A stretch of DNA of 7,354 bases, taken from contig DAOUUT010000190.1 in NCBI GenBank assembly GCA_030668025.1, positions 1-7,354 on the forward strand, given 5' to 3'. The position numbers and the translations under genes were made by a program. Each line of letters starts with the position of its first letter. The stretch's first letter is position 1. The notes under the pieces were generated by a model. That model saw only the letters and a program-made list of their open reading frames with translations. It did not search any database and had not been told where the DNA came from. The DNA comes from Promethearchaeota archaeon. Lineage in GTDB: Archaea > Asgardarchaeota > Lokiarchaeia > Sigynarchaeales > SOKP01. Below, piece after piece: positions 1-5,640 of this stretch.

Positions 1-165
1 GATCCAGAAATGATGCAATCAACTATAGCATTATTTACAGGGAGTGAAACTAGGAAACATAGCTGGGAGGTTATGATGTCTCGTAAGTGGAAACTAATAA
101 AACTTTTAGGTATTAAGAATAGTATGAAACTTTTCCCAACTTTGCTTCATGCTCTACGAATTTAA
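1..165 (+). CDS. C-terminal end of an unrecognised protein (partial)
   Basis: Frame 1 is open from the first base to a TAA at 163-165, giving the last 54 residues of a protein whose start lies outside the window. The tail is rich in Met, Lys, Arg and Leu and ends in TLLHALRI, so it is a basic amphipathic helical C-terminus. I do not recognise the family. A loose resemblance to the C-terminal helices of FAD-dependent reductases (geranylgeranyl reductase type) crossed my mind but nothing diagnostic is present. It converges with the minus-strand acetyltransferase gene, leaving 33 bases between the two stops. A T-rich stretch at 200-213 is a plausible transcription stop for this gene. Confidence 0.6.
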   Translation, partial: DPEMMQSTIALFTGSETRKHSWEVMMSRKWKLIKLLGIKNSMKLFPTLLHALRI

Positions 166-198
166 CAAGGAAAAGATAGTCGTATTATATCAACAATT

Positions 199-1128
199 CT
201 ATTTTATTTTTTTATACATGGGATAAAAAACAGGTGAAATATAAGCTCCAATTACTTTAGAATAAAATTTTATAGTATCGCCACCCACCCACATTATTTC
301 ACACCTGTTTAACCCATTCTGTTTCATGTCCCATACGCACCACAAGAATAGTAGAGTTCCAATACTTTTTCCACGCAATGATTCCAAAACGCCCGTTGGG
401 CCAAACGAGCCGGGATAAAATTGACTATGGGTAGAAAAACCAACTATTTCATTCTTAATGTTTTTCGCTATAAAAGTCGTTGGAGGATCGATATTAAATG
501 ATAACTGAACTTCTTCAGCCCAAGTGCCAAGTGGAAATTGTTTTTTCACGAACCTTAAAGTATTATTAAAATCTTTAGGCTGGACTCGCTCATATTTATA
601 TCCGTTTTTTTCCAAGACTGGTTTCTTCTTAACTTCAGTTAAAGATGCGGTAAGATTGAATATCGGTCTATGAGATTTAAAATCGTACTTTTTTAAAAAG
701 AAAAACAAACTCGTATGGCGTACATCGACACCAGGTTGCCAATAATTTGGAACGCTCGCACCGTAAAAGATTTCTGATATGTTTTTTTCTTTAGCTCGCT
801 TTAAAATTTCGGTAATGATTTCAGAACCGACACCGTGTCTGCGATAAGCACTATCAACTACACAACCTTTAAGAAAACAATGATATATATTGACATTTTT
901 TCTAGTTACTGTAATAAAAGCGGCTATGGGCTGATTCGTCTCTGAATTAAATAAAAAAAACGATAAGTCTTGCTCAAAACCAGCATCTTCTAATGTACCT
1001 CTTTGAAAATAGTCAAAGGGAAGGGTAAAAAAATTAATGTTATCCTCAAATAATCGATATACACTTTTTATATTGCCTGGAGTAAGTTGTTTATAACTTA
1101 ATTTACCAAAATTTCCCTTATTTTTCAT
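199..1128 (-). CDS. tandem two-domain GNAT N-acetyltransferase
   Basis: This 309-residue protein holds two GNAT (acetyl-CoA-dependent N-acetyltransferase) domains in one chain. The first spans roughly residues 10-150 and has the pyrophosphate-binding motif A as RRHGVG at 96-101, followed by the helix EIITEILKRAKE. The second spans roughly 178-305 and has motif A as RGKSIG at 252-257, preceded by FGPTGV and followed by IMWVGGDTIKFYSKVIGA, a pattern I associate with double-GNAT proteins of Firmicutes that accompany glycoside hydrolases. Both acetyl-CoA sites look intact. The substrate cannot be read from the sequence; an amine on a small molecule, sugar or protein N-terminus is possible. It ends with TAG and lies 33 bases downstream of the HAD phosphatase gene on the same strand, so they are probably co-expressed. 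A TATA-like box 23-30 bases upstream of the ATG may give it its own start as well. Confidence 0.85.
   Translation of the reverse strand: MKNKGNFGKLSYKQLTPGNIKSVYRLFEDNINFFTLPFDYFQRGTLEDAGFEQDLSFFLFNSETNQPIAAFITVTRKNVNIYHCFLKGCVVDSAYRRHGVGSEIITEILKRAKEKNISEIFYGASVPNYWQPGVDVRHTSLFFFLKKYDFKSHRPIFNLTASLTEVKKKPVLEKNGYKYERVQPKDFNNTLRFVKKQFPLGTWAEEVQLSFNIDPPTTFIAKNIKNEIVGFSTHSQFYPGSFGPTGVLESLRGKSIGTLLFLWCVWDMKQNGLNRCEIMWVGGDTIKFYSKVIGAYISPVFYPMYKKIK
200..213 (+). terminator. T-rich tract, possible archaeal terminator
   Basis: The plus strand reads TATTTTATTTTTTT about 35 bases after the stop of the upstream partial gene. Archaeal RNA polymerase can terminate at T-runs without a strong hairpin. The tract overlaps the last codons of the convergent acetyltransferase gene. 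It could be chance in DNA this AT-rich. Confidence 0.3.
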
Positions 1129-1150
1129 ATCAACATTTAATTTTTATATT

Positions 1151-1158
1151 ATTATAAA
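1151..1158 (-). promoter_or_regulatory. TATA-like box before the acetyltransferase gene
   Basis: The minus strand reads TTTATAAT 23-30 bases upstream of the ATG at 1128. This is the spacing expected if transcription starts at or very near the start codon. It would be an internal promoter in the HAD-GNAT pair. The surrounding DNA is almost pure A/T, so chance occurrence is likely enough to keep confidence low. Confidence 0.3.
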
Positions 1159-1161
1159 TTT

Positions 1162-1872
1162 TTAAAGAAATTCTATTAATTCTTTTAAAGCGCCTTTATA
1201 AGTCGGCTCTGGGGTTTCAGAATTCAAATCTGTGTTTGGGCTAGGTATTAAGAACGTTTGAGAACCTAATTTAGCACATACCATATCTTTAGCTTCATCC
1301 CCAACCATAATGCATTCTTTAGCAGAAAGATCGAGATATTTAAAAATTTGTTGATAATAGAGTAGATTTGGTTTGGTTGCACAAGTATTTTCATAACTAG
1401 TTATCAGTTTGTAGGGAAAATCACCAACTCCTGCCCAATCAAGACGTTGCTGTATTGCTGATAAGGGGAGTAGAGGCGTGGTTGCAATTACGACTTCGTA
1501 TCCCCTATCAAATGCGGTTTTTACTACCTTACGCGCTTCTGGTTTCTTTTTAGTAAATTTTCTTATTTTTTTGAAATCTTCTTCATAAAATTTCATAAAA
1601 ATTGGTTCGATCTCTTCCTTTGTATGACCTTCAAGTGGGAAAAAAATGTTTGAAAAGACCTCTTCATTTGTAACTTTTCCATCATTGTTAGTTAGTGCTT
1701 CAGACGCTTTCAGAAGAATGGGGATGAATTTTCTTGAGGGGATTATATGAGATACACTATTCGCTAATAGCTTTATATACCCAGGAATAAACTGTTTTAA
1801 ATCAACATCAATCAAAGTTCCATCTAAATCAAAAAGAATAGCTTTTATATTATTGTCTTTAAGTCTTTTCAT
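1162..1872 (-). CDS. HAD-superfamily phosphatase
   Basis: A 236-residue haloacid-dehalogenase-type hydrolase, probably a phosphatase on a small phosphorylated metabolite in the cytosol. Motif I is FDLDGTL at 14-20, with D15 as predicted nucleophile and D17 as general acid/base. Motif II is the TT pair at 131-132 (VVIATTP), motif III is K167 (TKPN), and motif IV is VGDEAKD at 190-196 with acidic metal ligands D192 and D196. The region between motif I and about residue 105 is helical and matches a C1-type cap, so it belongs with the phosphoglycolate phosphatase/beta-phosphoglucomutase-like subgroup. Substrate is not predictable. The ATG is supported by a TATA-like box 18-25 bases upstream. It is the first gene of a pair with the acetyltransferase. 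All catalytic residues are present. Confidence 0.88.
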   Translation of the reverse strand: MKRLKDNNIKAILFDLDGTLIDVDLKQFIPGYIKLLANSVSHIIPSRKFIPILLKASEALTNNDGKVTNEEVFSNIFFPLEGHTKEEIEPIFMKFYEEDFKKIRKFTKKKPEARKVVKTAFDRGYEVVIATTPLLPLSAIQQRLDWAGVGDFPYKLITSYENTCATKPNLLYYQQIFKYLDLSAKECIMVGDEAKDMVCAKLGSQTFLIPSPNTDLNSETPEPTYKGALKELIEFL

Positions 1873-1889
1873 GATTGTATGAATAGCAA

Positions 1890-1897
1890 TTTATAAA
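1890..1897 (-). promoter_or_regulatory. TATA-like box before the HAD phosphatase
   Basis: The self-complementary TTTATAAA lies 18-25 bases upstream of the HAD start codon on the minus strand. It fits an archaeal TATA box driving a transcript with little or no leader. No ribosome-binding purine tract is seen between the box and the ATG. Confidence 0.4.
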
Positions 1898-1957
1898 TAA
1901 TATAGTAAATCAAAACTATAATGTCAATTATAATTTATTATTTATCCTTTTTAAACG

Positions 1958-1987
1958 AGTTTAGAAAAAGAATTTCCTAGTTTAGAA
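1958..1987. repeat. short direct repeat in the divergent promoter region
   Basis: AGTTTAGAA occurs at 1958-1966 and again at 1979-1987, 21 bases apart, which is two turns of the helix. It lies between the divergent HAD and arrestin-like genes, in a 273-base stretch that otherwise holds only A/T-rich sequence and no credible gene. It could be a pair of regulator half-sites or coincidence. Confidence 0.25.
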
Positions 1988-2092
1988 GAAAATTAGATGT
2001 AGTTTGGCATAATTAGGTAAAAATAGATGAAATTATAGTACTATTTCCACATTCACAAATTATTTAGTTAAAAAAAATATTAAATGAATCCA

Positions 2093-2110
2093 TATATTAA
2101 TATTAATATA
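2093..2110 (+). promoter_or_regulatory. A/T palindrome and TATA-like box upstream of the arrestin-like gene
   Basis: TATATTAATATTAATATA is an 18-base perfect palindrome ending 36 bases before the ATG at 2146. Its right half can serve as a TATA box, which would place the transcript start about 10-15 bases before the ATG. As a palindrome it could also bind a dimeric regulator. A/T palindromes arise easily by chance here. Confidence 0.35.
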
Positions 2111-2145
2111 GAAAATTTCATTATTCCTTTTTACTCGTTGAAATT

Positions 2146-2607
2146 ATGAAATTAGTGCTTAACGATTTAAATAATGGCTCCGTTTACATAGGGGATAAAT
2201 TAAAAGTCAGAGCTAAGTTCAATTTCGATGAAGATTCACCAGTTTTATGGTCTGGAATTCGTTTATTAACATACCCCCCTTGCCTAAAAGAACTTCAAAT
2301 TACCAAAGAGGAAATATATTCGAAAGGGTTTTTTGAAGCGGGCGAATACATTAGAGATAAAGCAATACTGATTAAAAACAATGTCATCCCTACGATAAAA
2401 AACAGAAATTTGGAATACGAGATTAAACTAATTTTGCGCCAACCTCATCCGATTAACCCCGAAGAGGATTTAGTAATTAATAAAACACAAAAGATTGAAA
2501 TTAGGGAAAAACAATCAAATATTCAGGTAAAAAAGCTTAATCCTCTTTCTATTTCAATTTCCGGTTTAAGTATTAATTTGTCTAAAGATGTTTTTAAACC
2601 TGGATAA
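2146..2607 (+). CDS. arrestin-like protein, N-terminal domain (5' part of interrupted gene)
   Basis: This 153-residue open frame encodes the first beta-sandwich domain (about residues 1-120) and the opening strands of the second domain of an arrestin-like protein. Domain 1 shows the alternating hydrophobic pattern of the arrestin N-domain, for example YIGDKLKVRAKFNF at 14-27 and LEYEIKLIL near 89-97, with the interdomain linker near 120-130. Domain 2 begins around LSISISGLSINLS and reaches the signature F-x-P-G, where a TAA stops the frame directly after KPG. Stopping there would leave domain 2 with only its first strands, so this fragment is unlikely to be a natural full product. Arrestin-fold proteins (arrestins, Vps26) act as adaptors between membrane proteins and trafficking machinery in eukaryotes; a similar scaffold role here is inference. 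The assignment rests on fold pattern and motif spacing, not on a database search. Confidence 0.65.
   Translation: MKLVLNDLNNGSVYIGDKLKVRAKFNFDEDSPVLWSGIRLLTYPPCLKELQITKEEIYSKGFFEAGEYIRDKAILIKNNVIPTIKNRNLEYEIKLILRQPHPINPEEDLVINKTQKIEIREKQSNIQVKKLNPLSISISGLSINLSKDVFKPG
2605..2607 (+). other. in-frame TAA interrupting the arrestin-like gene
   Basis: The codon sits in the context GGA TAA ACA ATT AAA. The surrounding residues read KPG-stop-TIKI, where arrestin-like domains commonly have PGE/PGD followed by a strand, so a single G-to-T change of GAA (Glu) would explain it. The following bases do not match the known CAA-TTA type leaky-stop context, and TAA also ends other genes in the window. Confidence 0.85.
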
Positions 2608-2718
2608 ACAATTAAAATAAATTTTTCTTCTGAGGAACTTAAACAAATTGAAGTCAGATTATTACAAAAAGCAAATCTCGTTTGTTATTGCGATGCTTAC
2701 GGGCAAAATTGTAGTAAA

Positions 2719-3354
2719 GTGGAAGAATTACCGCCTGCTATTGCCGGAGATTCGAGAACTACTGATATGGATAAGAAATTTTTATTATTAAAAGTCCCTG
2801 AGATAGCTCAACCAAGCCATAATTATTTATGGGAACCACACGAAAAAGAGTTCTGGGGGTTTAAATATGGTTCTTATGTAAAATGGTCGTTGTTATTGAT
2901 TGGGAAGCCAAAGTCAGAGTATGGTAAAGAGCCAATAAAATTCGATGTACCAATCACGATTATTGCGAAACCAGCTGACAATCAAAAATTAGAAGTCGAT
3001 TTGTTCTCGGGAATATCTCCAGCAGCACCTTCGATCTTCGATGGGGTTTCATCTAAATTCCAGAAAATATATAAAATTATCTCAATAGATTCTGATATGG
3101 AAAAATATATTATAAAAATCAAGAATACCTCAAAAGAAACGCTAAAAGGTGTAACCGTAAAGGTTACTGGCCTTCAAGAAGGATTGTTTGAAACATCTCC
3201 AATTCTCTCAGGTTATAATAGTTGGGGTGTTAACGAAGAAAAAGAGATAGTATACGAGAGCAAGCAAAATATTACTGCTTTAATTTCAGTTTTAGAAGAT
3301 AACGATCGAAAATCTATAAGAATTCAAACTCCTGTGGGATCCAATTTCTTTTAA
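2719..3354 (+). CDS. arrestin-like protein, C-terminal domains (3' part of interrupted gene)
   Basis: This is the continuation of the upstream frame; the frame is already open from 2608, and GTG at 2719 or ATG at 2767 are only the first possible restarts, neither with a ribosome binding site. In whole-gene numbering (stop counted as 154) the missing lead contains IEVRLLQKANLVCYC (168-182) with C180, C182 and C189. Domain 2 continues with IAGDSRT (199-205), VPEIAQPSH (217-225), WEPHEKEFWG (229-238) and YVKWSLLLIG (246-255), a very aromatic, constrained segment of the arrestin C-domain type. From about 282 to 402 there is a third beta-rich domain (YIIKIKNTSKETLKGVTVKV), resembling bacterial/archaeal Ig-like CARDB or NEW3 modules. 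The conserved look of this segment suggests selection acted on it recently. Restarted translation would lack the first strands of domain 2, so an independent protein is doubtful. Confidence 0.65.
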   Translation: MEELPPAIAGDSRTTDMDKKFLLLKVPEIAQPSHNYLWEPHEKEFWGFKYGSYVKWSLLLIGKPKSEYGKEPIKFDVPITIIAKPADNQKLEVDLFSGISPAAPSIFDGVSSKFQKIYKIISIDSDMEKYIIKIKNTSKETLKGVTVKVTGLQEGLFETSPILSGYNSWGVNEEKEIVYESKQNITALISVLEDNDRKSIRIQTPVGSNFF

Positions 3355-3374
3355 CAGAAGAATTGTTATATTTT

Positions 3375-3381
3375 AAAGGGG
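3375..3381 (+). promoter_or_regulatory. ribosome binding site deciding the TTG start of the cupin gene
   Basis: AAAGGGG lies 8 bases before a TTG at 3390. An earlier in-frame TTG at 3363 has no purine tract before it, and the first ATG is at 3444. This is the clearest ribosome binding site in the window and sits before the second gene of a pair, where a leaderless start is not available. Confidence 0.5.
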
Positions 3382-3389
3382 AATTACGC

Positions 3390-4235
3390 TTGAAAAGAAA
3401 ATCTAATTCAAAATTAAATGTTAGTTCAATTAATAAAGATAAAATGTATTCATTTTACTTTAACGACCCAAAAAAGGGGATTGTTCAAAGAGAATTCGAC
3501 AATGTCAAAATTGAATATTTTTATTTTGACAACGATTTAAAGATAAAGACTAAACAAAATGAAGTTTTAAATGGTTGTTTATTGTCTGGAGAGGCTAATT
3601 TAATTTACGACGATACAAAATATAACTTAAATCAATTTGACTTGTTTTTTTTGCCACCAGGAAGAGAATTATTGATAAAAGTTAATCCTCAACCATCGGG
3701 TTACTATAAACTATGCTTATTTTATAGTCCAATAGGAGTTGAGGTTGGAGCTGAATTCGAAATACAACATTTTAATTTAGAAAAATTTGTGCCTAGAGGA
3801 GCATTAAGTTCAAACGATGTAATGGCAACCTACCGAACCGTTTGGACCGCTATTAAAAACGGCTACTTTATGTCAGGCTTTACAAATATTCCGAACGGAT
3901 CATTAAAGCAGGGAGTTATAACCAGCGTAAATTTAGAAGAGAATAAAGAAGGAAATATTGAGATTTATCCTCATATACATCCTGATTATCCTGAAATTTA
4001 TATTATGTGTATTGATGATGATAACTATGCCATTACTCAATATTTAATAAATAATGAAGGATGTTCAGTTTGTAAAGATTTATCAAATGGTGATGGGTTG
4101 TTTTTTCCAGGTTTTTTAGGTCATAGTAATTTTGCTCGACCAACTTATAAAAACTTTAAATATTGTATGTATATGTGGATTATTCCTACGTTTGGAAAAA
4201 TTGAAAGCGTGAATCCAATTACTTTGAAAGTGTAA
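3390..4235 (+). CDS. kduI: KduI-like bicupin, 5-keto-4-deoxyuronate isomerase family
   Basis: With the TTG start at 3390 the protein has 281 residues, close to the 278 of E. coli KduI, which interconverts 5-keto-4-deoxyuronate and 2,5-diketo-3-deoxygluconate in pectin/uronate breakdown using a metal held by a cupin barrel. The C-terminal barrel has HIHPDYPE, the same H-x-H-x4-E spacing as the E. coli ligands, giving H195, H197 and E202, and the fourth ligand is H245 in GHSNF; as I recall the E. coli ligands are H196, H198, E203 and H245. The N-terminal barrel (about residues 20-125) includes the GCLLSGEANLIYDD and FDLFFLPPG strands typical of a bicupin. Metal binding is well supported; the exact substrate is not, since IolB-type 5-deoxyglucuronate isomerases share the fold. 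No other uronate pathway gene is visible nearby. It follows the arrestin-like gene by 35 bases. A longer form from TTG 3363 is possible. Confidence 0.72.
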   Translation: MKRKSNSKLNVSSINKDKMYSFYFNDPKKGIVQREFDNVKIEYFYFDNDLKIKTKQNEVLNGCLLSGEANLIYDDTKYNLNQFDLFFLPPGRELLIKVNPQPSGYYKLCLFYSPIGVEVGAEFEIQHFNLEKFVPRGALSSNDVMATYRTVWTAIKNGYFMSGFTNIPNGSLKQGVITSVNLEENKEGNIEIYPHIHPDYPEIYIMCIDDDNYAITQYLINNEGCSVCKDLSNGDGLFFPGFLGHSNFARPTYKNFKYCMYMWIIPTFGKIESVNPITLKV

Positions 4236-4502
4236 TTTCTTGGATTTCTCATTTATCTATGACCATAAACAAAAAATTGGACTCCCACTTATTTTAATAT
4301 ATATTTTGAATGATAACTATTAATAAATTTATGAAAAATAATAAAAAAAAATTTTAGAACAAAATAGAAGTATAACAAATTATGAAAAGATATGGATATT
4401 ACGCAATTAATATAAATTTAGAAGATGTTTGGAATAGAACATTTTAAGAAGAAATTGCCTTTTTGAGTGTTTTCTTTGCATATATAAATAATTTATACTT
4501 TT
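4236..4502. other. AT-rich gap between convergent genes
   Basis: This 267-base stretch separates the convergent cupin and GTPase genes. It holds scattered A- and T-runs that may end transcription on either strand, but no convincing hairpin. A plus-strand reading frame at 4382-4447 encodes 21 residues starting MKRYGYYAININLEDVWN; it has no ribosome binding site and no recognisable relatives, and could be a gene remnant or chance. I see no RNA gene or repeat here. Confidence 0.5.
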
Positions 4503-5096
4503 TCAATGTAACATCGAAACTATTTGATCTTTATACAAATTCTTAAAAACAAGGCTTAAAATCCCTTCAAAACAATCTAATATGCCCTCCCCGTTAACCG
4601 CTGTTGTCTTTTTGAAATCGATGTTTTTATATCTAAAATAATTGATGTTTTCTAAAAACTCAGGAGGACTAAATTTATCTGGCAAATCTTGCTTGTTAAA
4701 TGCTATAACTTTAGGAAGCGGAATAATTATATCTTCGAAATAACCACATAATTCGTTCCAAGAAGTTAAATTTCGGTTGTAAACGCTTTGCTGTGAATCT
4801 GCTACGAAAATAACCCCATCTATACCTTGTAAAGTAACTGGTCTGGTAATTATATAAAAGTCTTGCCCAGTTGTAGAATAAAGGTGGATTTTTAGGAGCC
4901 ATTGTTGGTTTTCAAAATCAATAGTGCCATAATCAAAGAACAGCGTTCTACGAATACTGCTGTCTATACTTAAGACTCGATCTTTCTTACCAAAATGGTT
5001 AAATAATGCTTTGATAGATGTCGTTTTTCCAGAAAGAGCGGGTCCAAAATAGCAAATTTTCAACTGAATACTTCGAGTTAATTGATCTATTATCAT
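4503..5096 (-). CDS. MglA-like small GTPase
   Basis: A 197-residue single-domain GTP-binding protein of the Ras/Arf superfamily, closest in pattern to MglA. The P-loop (G1) is GPALSGKT at 18-25; the switch I region carries RRTLFFDYG (49-57) with T51 at the usual G2 place; G3 is STTGQ at 74-78 instead of D-x-x-G-Q, as in MglA where TVPGQ is found; the following FYIITRPVTLQGIDGVIFVADSQ-type segment (80-102) is characteristic of MglA; G4 is NKQD at 134-137 and G5 is TAVNGEG at 165-171. MglA controls polarity and motility in bacteria together with the roadblock protein MglB; archaeal members are numerous in Asgard genomes and mostly uncharacterised. No lipid-modification cysteine is seen at the C-terminus. 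It ends in TGA and lies 105 bases downstream of the PCI-like gene on the same strand. No roadblock gene is in the window. Confidence 0.88.
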   Translation of the reverse strand: MIIDQLTRSIQLKICYFGPALSGKTTSIKALFNHFGKKDRVLSIDSSIRRTLFFDYGTIDFENQQWLLKIHLYSTTGQDFYIITRPVTLQGIDGVIFVADSQQSVYNRNLTSWNELCGYFEDIIIPLPKVIAFNKQDLPDKFSPPEFLENINYFRYKNIDFKKTTAVNGEGILDCFEGILSLVFKNLYKDQIVSMLH

Positions 5097-5114
5097 TTTA
5101 AATACTATTTCTCG

Positions 5115-5123
5115 TTTTTAAGT
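5115..5123 (-). promoter_or_regulatory. TATA-like box before the GTPase gene
   Basis: The minus strand reads ACTTAAAAA 19-27 bases upstream of the ATG at 5096. Spacing matches the boxes before the neighbouring genes and suggests the GTPase can be transcribed on its own, with little or no leader. Confidence 0.3.
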
Positions 5124-5138
5124 AATACTAAAAATAAG

Positions 5139-5162
5139 TTTAAAAAAGCCGAGTTTTTTAAA
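5139..5162. terminator. A/T-armed inverted repeat, possible terminator
   Basis: TTTAAAAAA and TTTTTTAAA form 9-base arms around the 6-base loop GCCGAG. It lies between the PCI-like gene and the GTPase gene, about 40 bases after the stop of the former, and gives a T-run on both strands. The arms contain no G/C pair, so the hairpin is weak; the T-run itself may be what matters. Confidence 0.35.
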
Positions 5163-5201
5163 ACAAGGAAAAATTAAGCTTTTTTGTCAAATGTAGATAA
5201 A

Positions 5202-5579
5202 TTAAAAAACTAACTCGTCTCCTTCGATTTTGCATCGTAATAACGAGCGAAGGATGAGAATTTCAACTTCTCTTCTTAAAATTGGTTCGTCAATATCAAT
5301 ATTTTCACGTTCCTTTAAAATCTCCTTCAGTTCCGTAAAAGAGATTGACTCATGTTGCGATGATTCTTTTTGGATAACTTTCAATACTATTTGTTGATTG
5401 TAAAGCGAATGAGAATTAGAAATTAATTGATATAACTTATGAGTAAGGCTATAATCAAAATTTCCCGCTTTTTCAATTTCTTTCAATTTGTCTAAGATAA
5501 TTAACGCTTCTTGGTACTTTTCATCCTTCATGAGTAGTTGAACTTCATGAATTTTTTTAATAAATTCACTATTATTCAT
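5202..5579 (-). CDS. small helical protein with PCI-like winged-helix C-terminus
   Basis: With the ATG at 5579 the protein has 125 residues; a TTG at 5591 would add four but would place the TATA-like box too close. Residues 1-70 are predicted helical with a TPR-like helix pair (KDEKYQEALIILDKLKE at 18-34). Residues 77-125 read SISFTELKEIL...REVEILILRSLLRCKIEGDELVF, which matches the layout of the winged helix that closes PCI domains of the proteasome lid, COP9 signalosome and eIF3: a first helix, a recognition helix with a conserved Glu, a 'RSLLRCKIEG' turn and a final strand. A full PCI domain is longer, so this would be a minimal or only distantly related form; a stand-alone wHTH protein is the alternative. 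It has no catalytic residues. It lies directly upstream of the GTPase gene, which could make it a partner, but this is inference. Confidence 0.6.
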   Translation of the reverse strand: MNNSEFIKKIHEVQLLMKDEKYQEALIILDKLKEIEKAGNFDYSLTHKLYQLISNSHSLYNQQIVLKVIQKESSQHESISFTELKEILKERENIDIDEPILRREVEILILRSLLRCKIEGDELVF

Positions 5580-5602
5580 TTTACTAATCAAAAAGTTCTA
5601 AT

Positions 5603-5612
5603 TTTAATAAAT
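5603..5612 (-). promoter_or_regulatory. TATA-like box before the PCI-like gene
   Basis: The minus strand has the A/T box ATTTATTAAA, 24-33 bases upstream of the ATG at 5579, immediately after the terminator of the preceding Nfu gene. It favours the ATG at 5579 over the TTG at 5591 and marks an independent transcription unit. Confidence 0.4.
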
Positions 5613-5640
5613 TTCAAGCTCTTATAAAAATTAAAAAATT

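Larger units (their letters stand above)
2146..3354 (+). pseudogene. reconstructed three-domain arrestin-like gene with one internal stop
   Basis: Reading the same frame from 2146 to the TAA at 3352-3354 gives 402 codons with a single stop at codon 154. No frameshift is needed and no second lesion is found in the 248 following codons. The domain order is arrestin N-like (1-120), arrestin C-like (about 130-278), and a third Ig-like beta domain (about 282-402). No signal peptide or membrane segment is visible, so the product would be cytosolic and could bind membrane proteins from inside. It is followed after 35 bases by the KduI-like cupin gene on the same strand, so the two probably share a transcript. 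It is listed as a pseudogene only because of the stop; a base-calling error in an assembled genome, a very young mutation, or programmed readthrough would all look like this. Confidence 0.6.

Noticed and set aside
1921..1980. Plus-strand 19-residue frame MSIIIYYLSFLNEF...
   Set aside because: Very short, no promoter or ribosome binding site, and expected by chance in the AT-rich divergent region.
2605..2607. Stop codon reassignment (TAA as sense) in this organism
   Set aside because: TAA ends the partial gene at 163, the HAD gene, the arrestin-like gene at 3352, the cupin, Nfu and SMP-30 genes, and TGA and TAG are also used as stops, so general reassignment does not fit.
3363..3392. TTG at 3363 as start of the cupin gene
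   Set aside because: No purine tract precedes it, whereas AAAGGGG is placed 8 bases before the TTG at 3390, and the shorter protein matches KduI length and metal-ligand numbering.
4711..4902. Minus-strand 63-residue open frame
   Set aside because: It lies wholly inside the GTPase gene in another frame of the same strand; the GTPase frame has all five G motifs.
5579..5591. TTG at 5591 as start of the PCI-like gene
   Set aside because: It would put the TATA-like box only 12-21 bases upstream; ATG 5579 has the usual distance.
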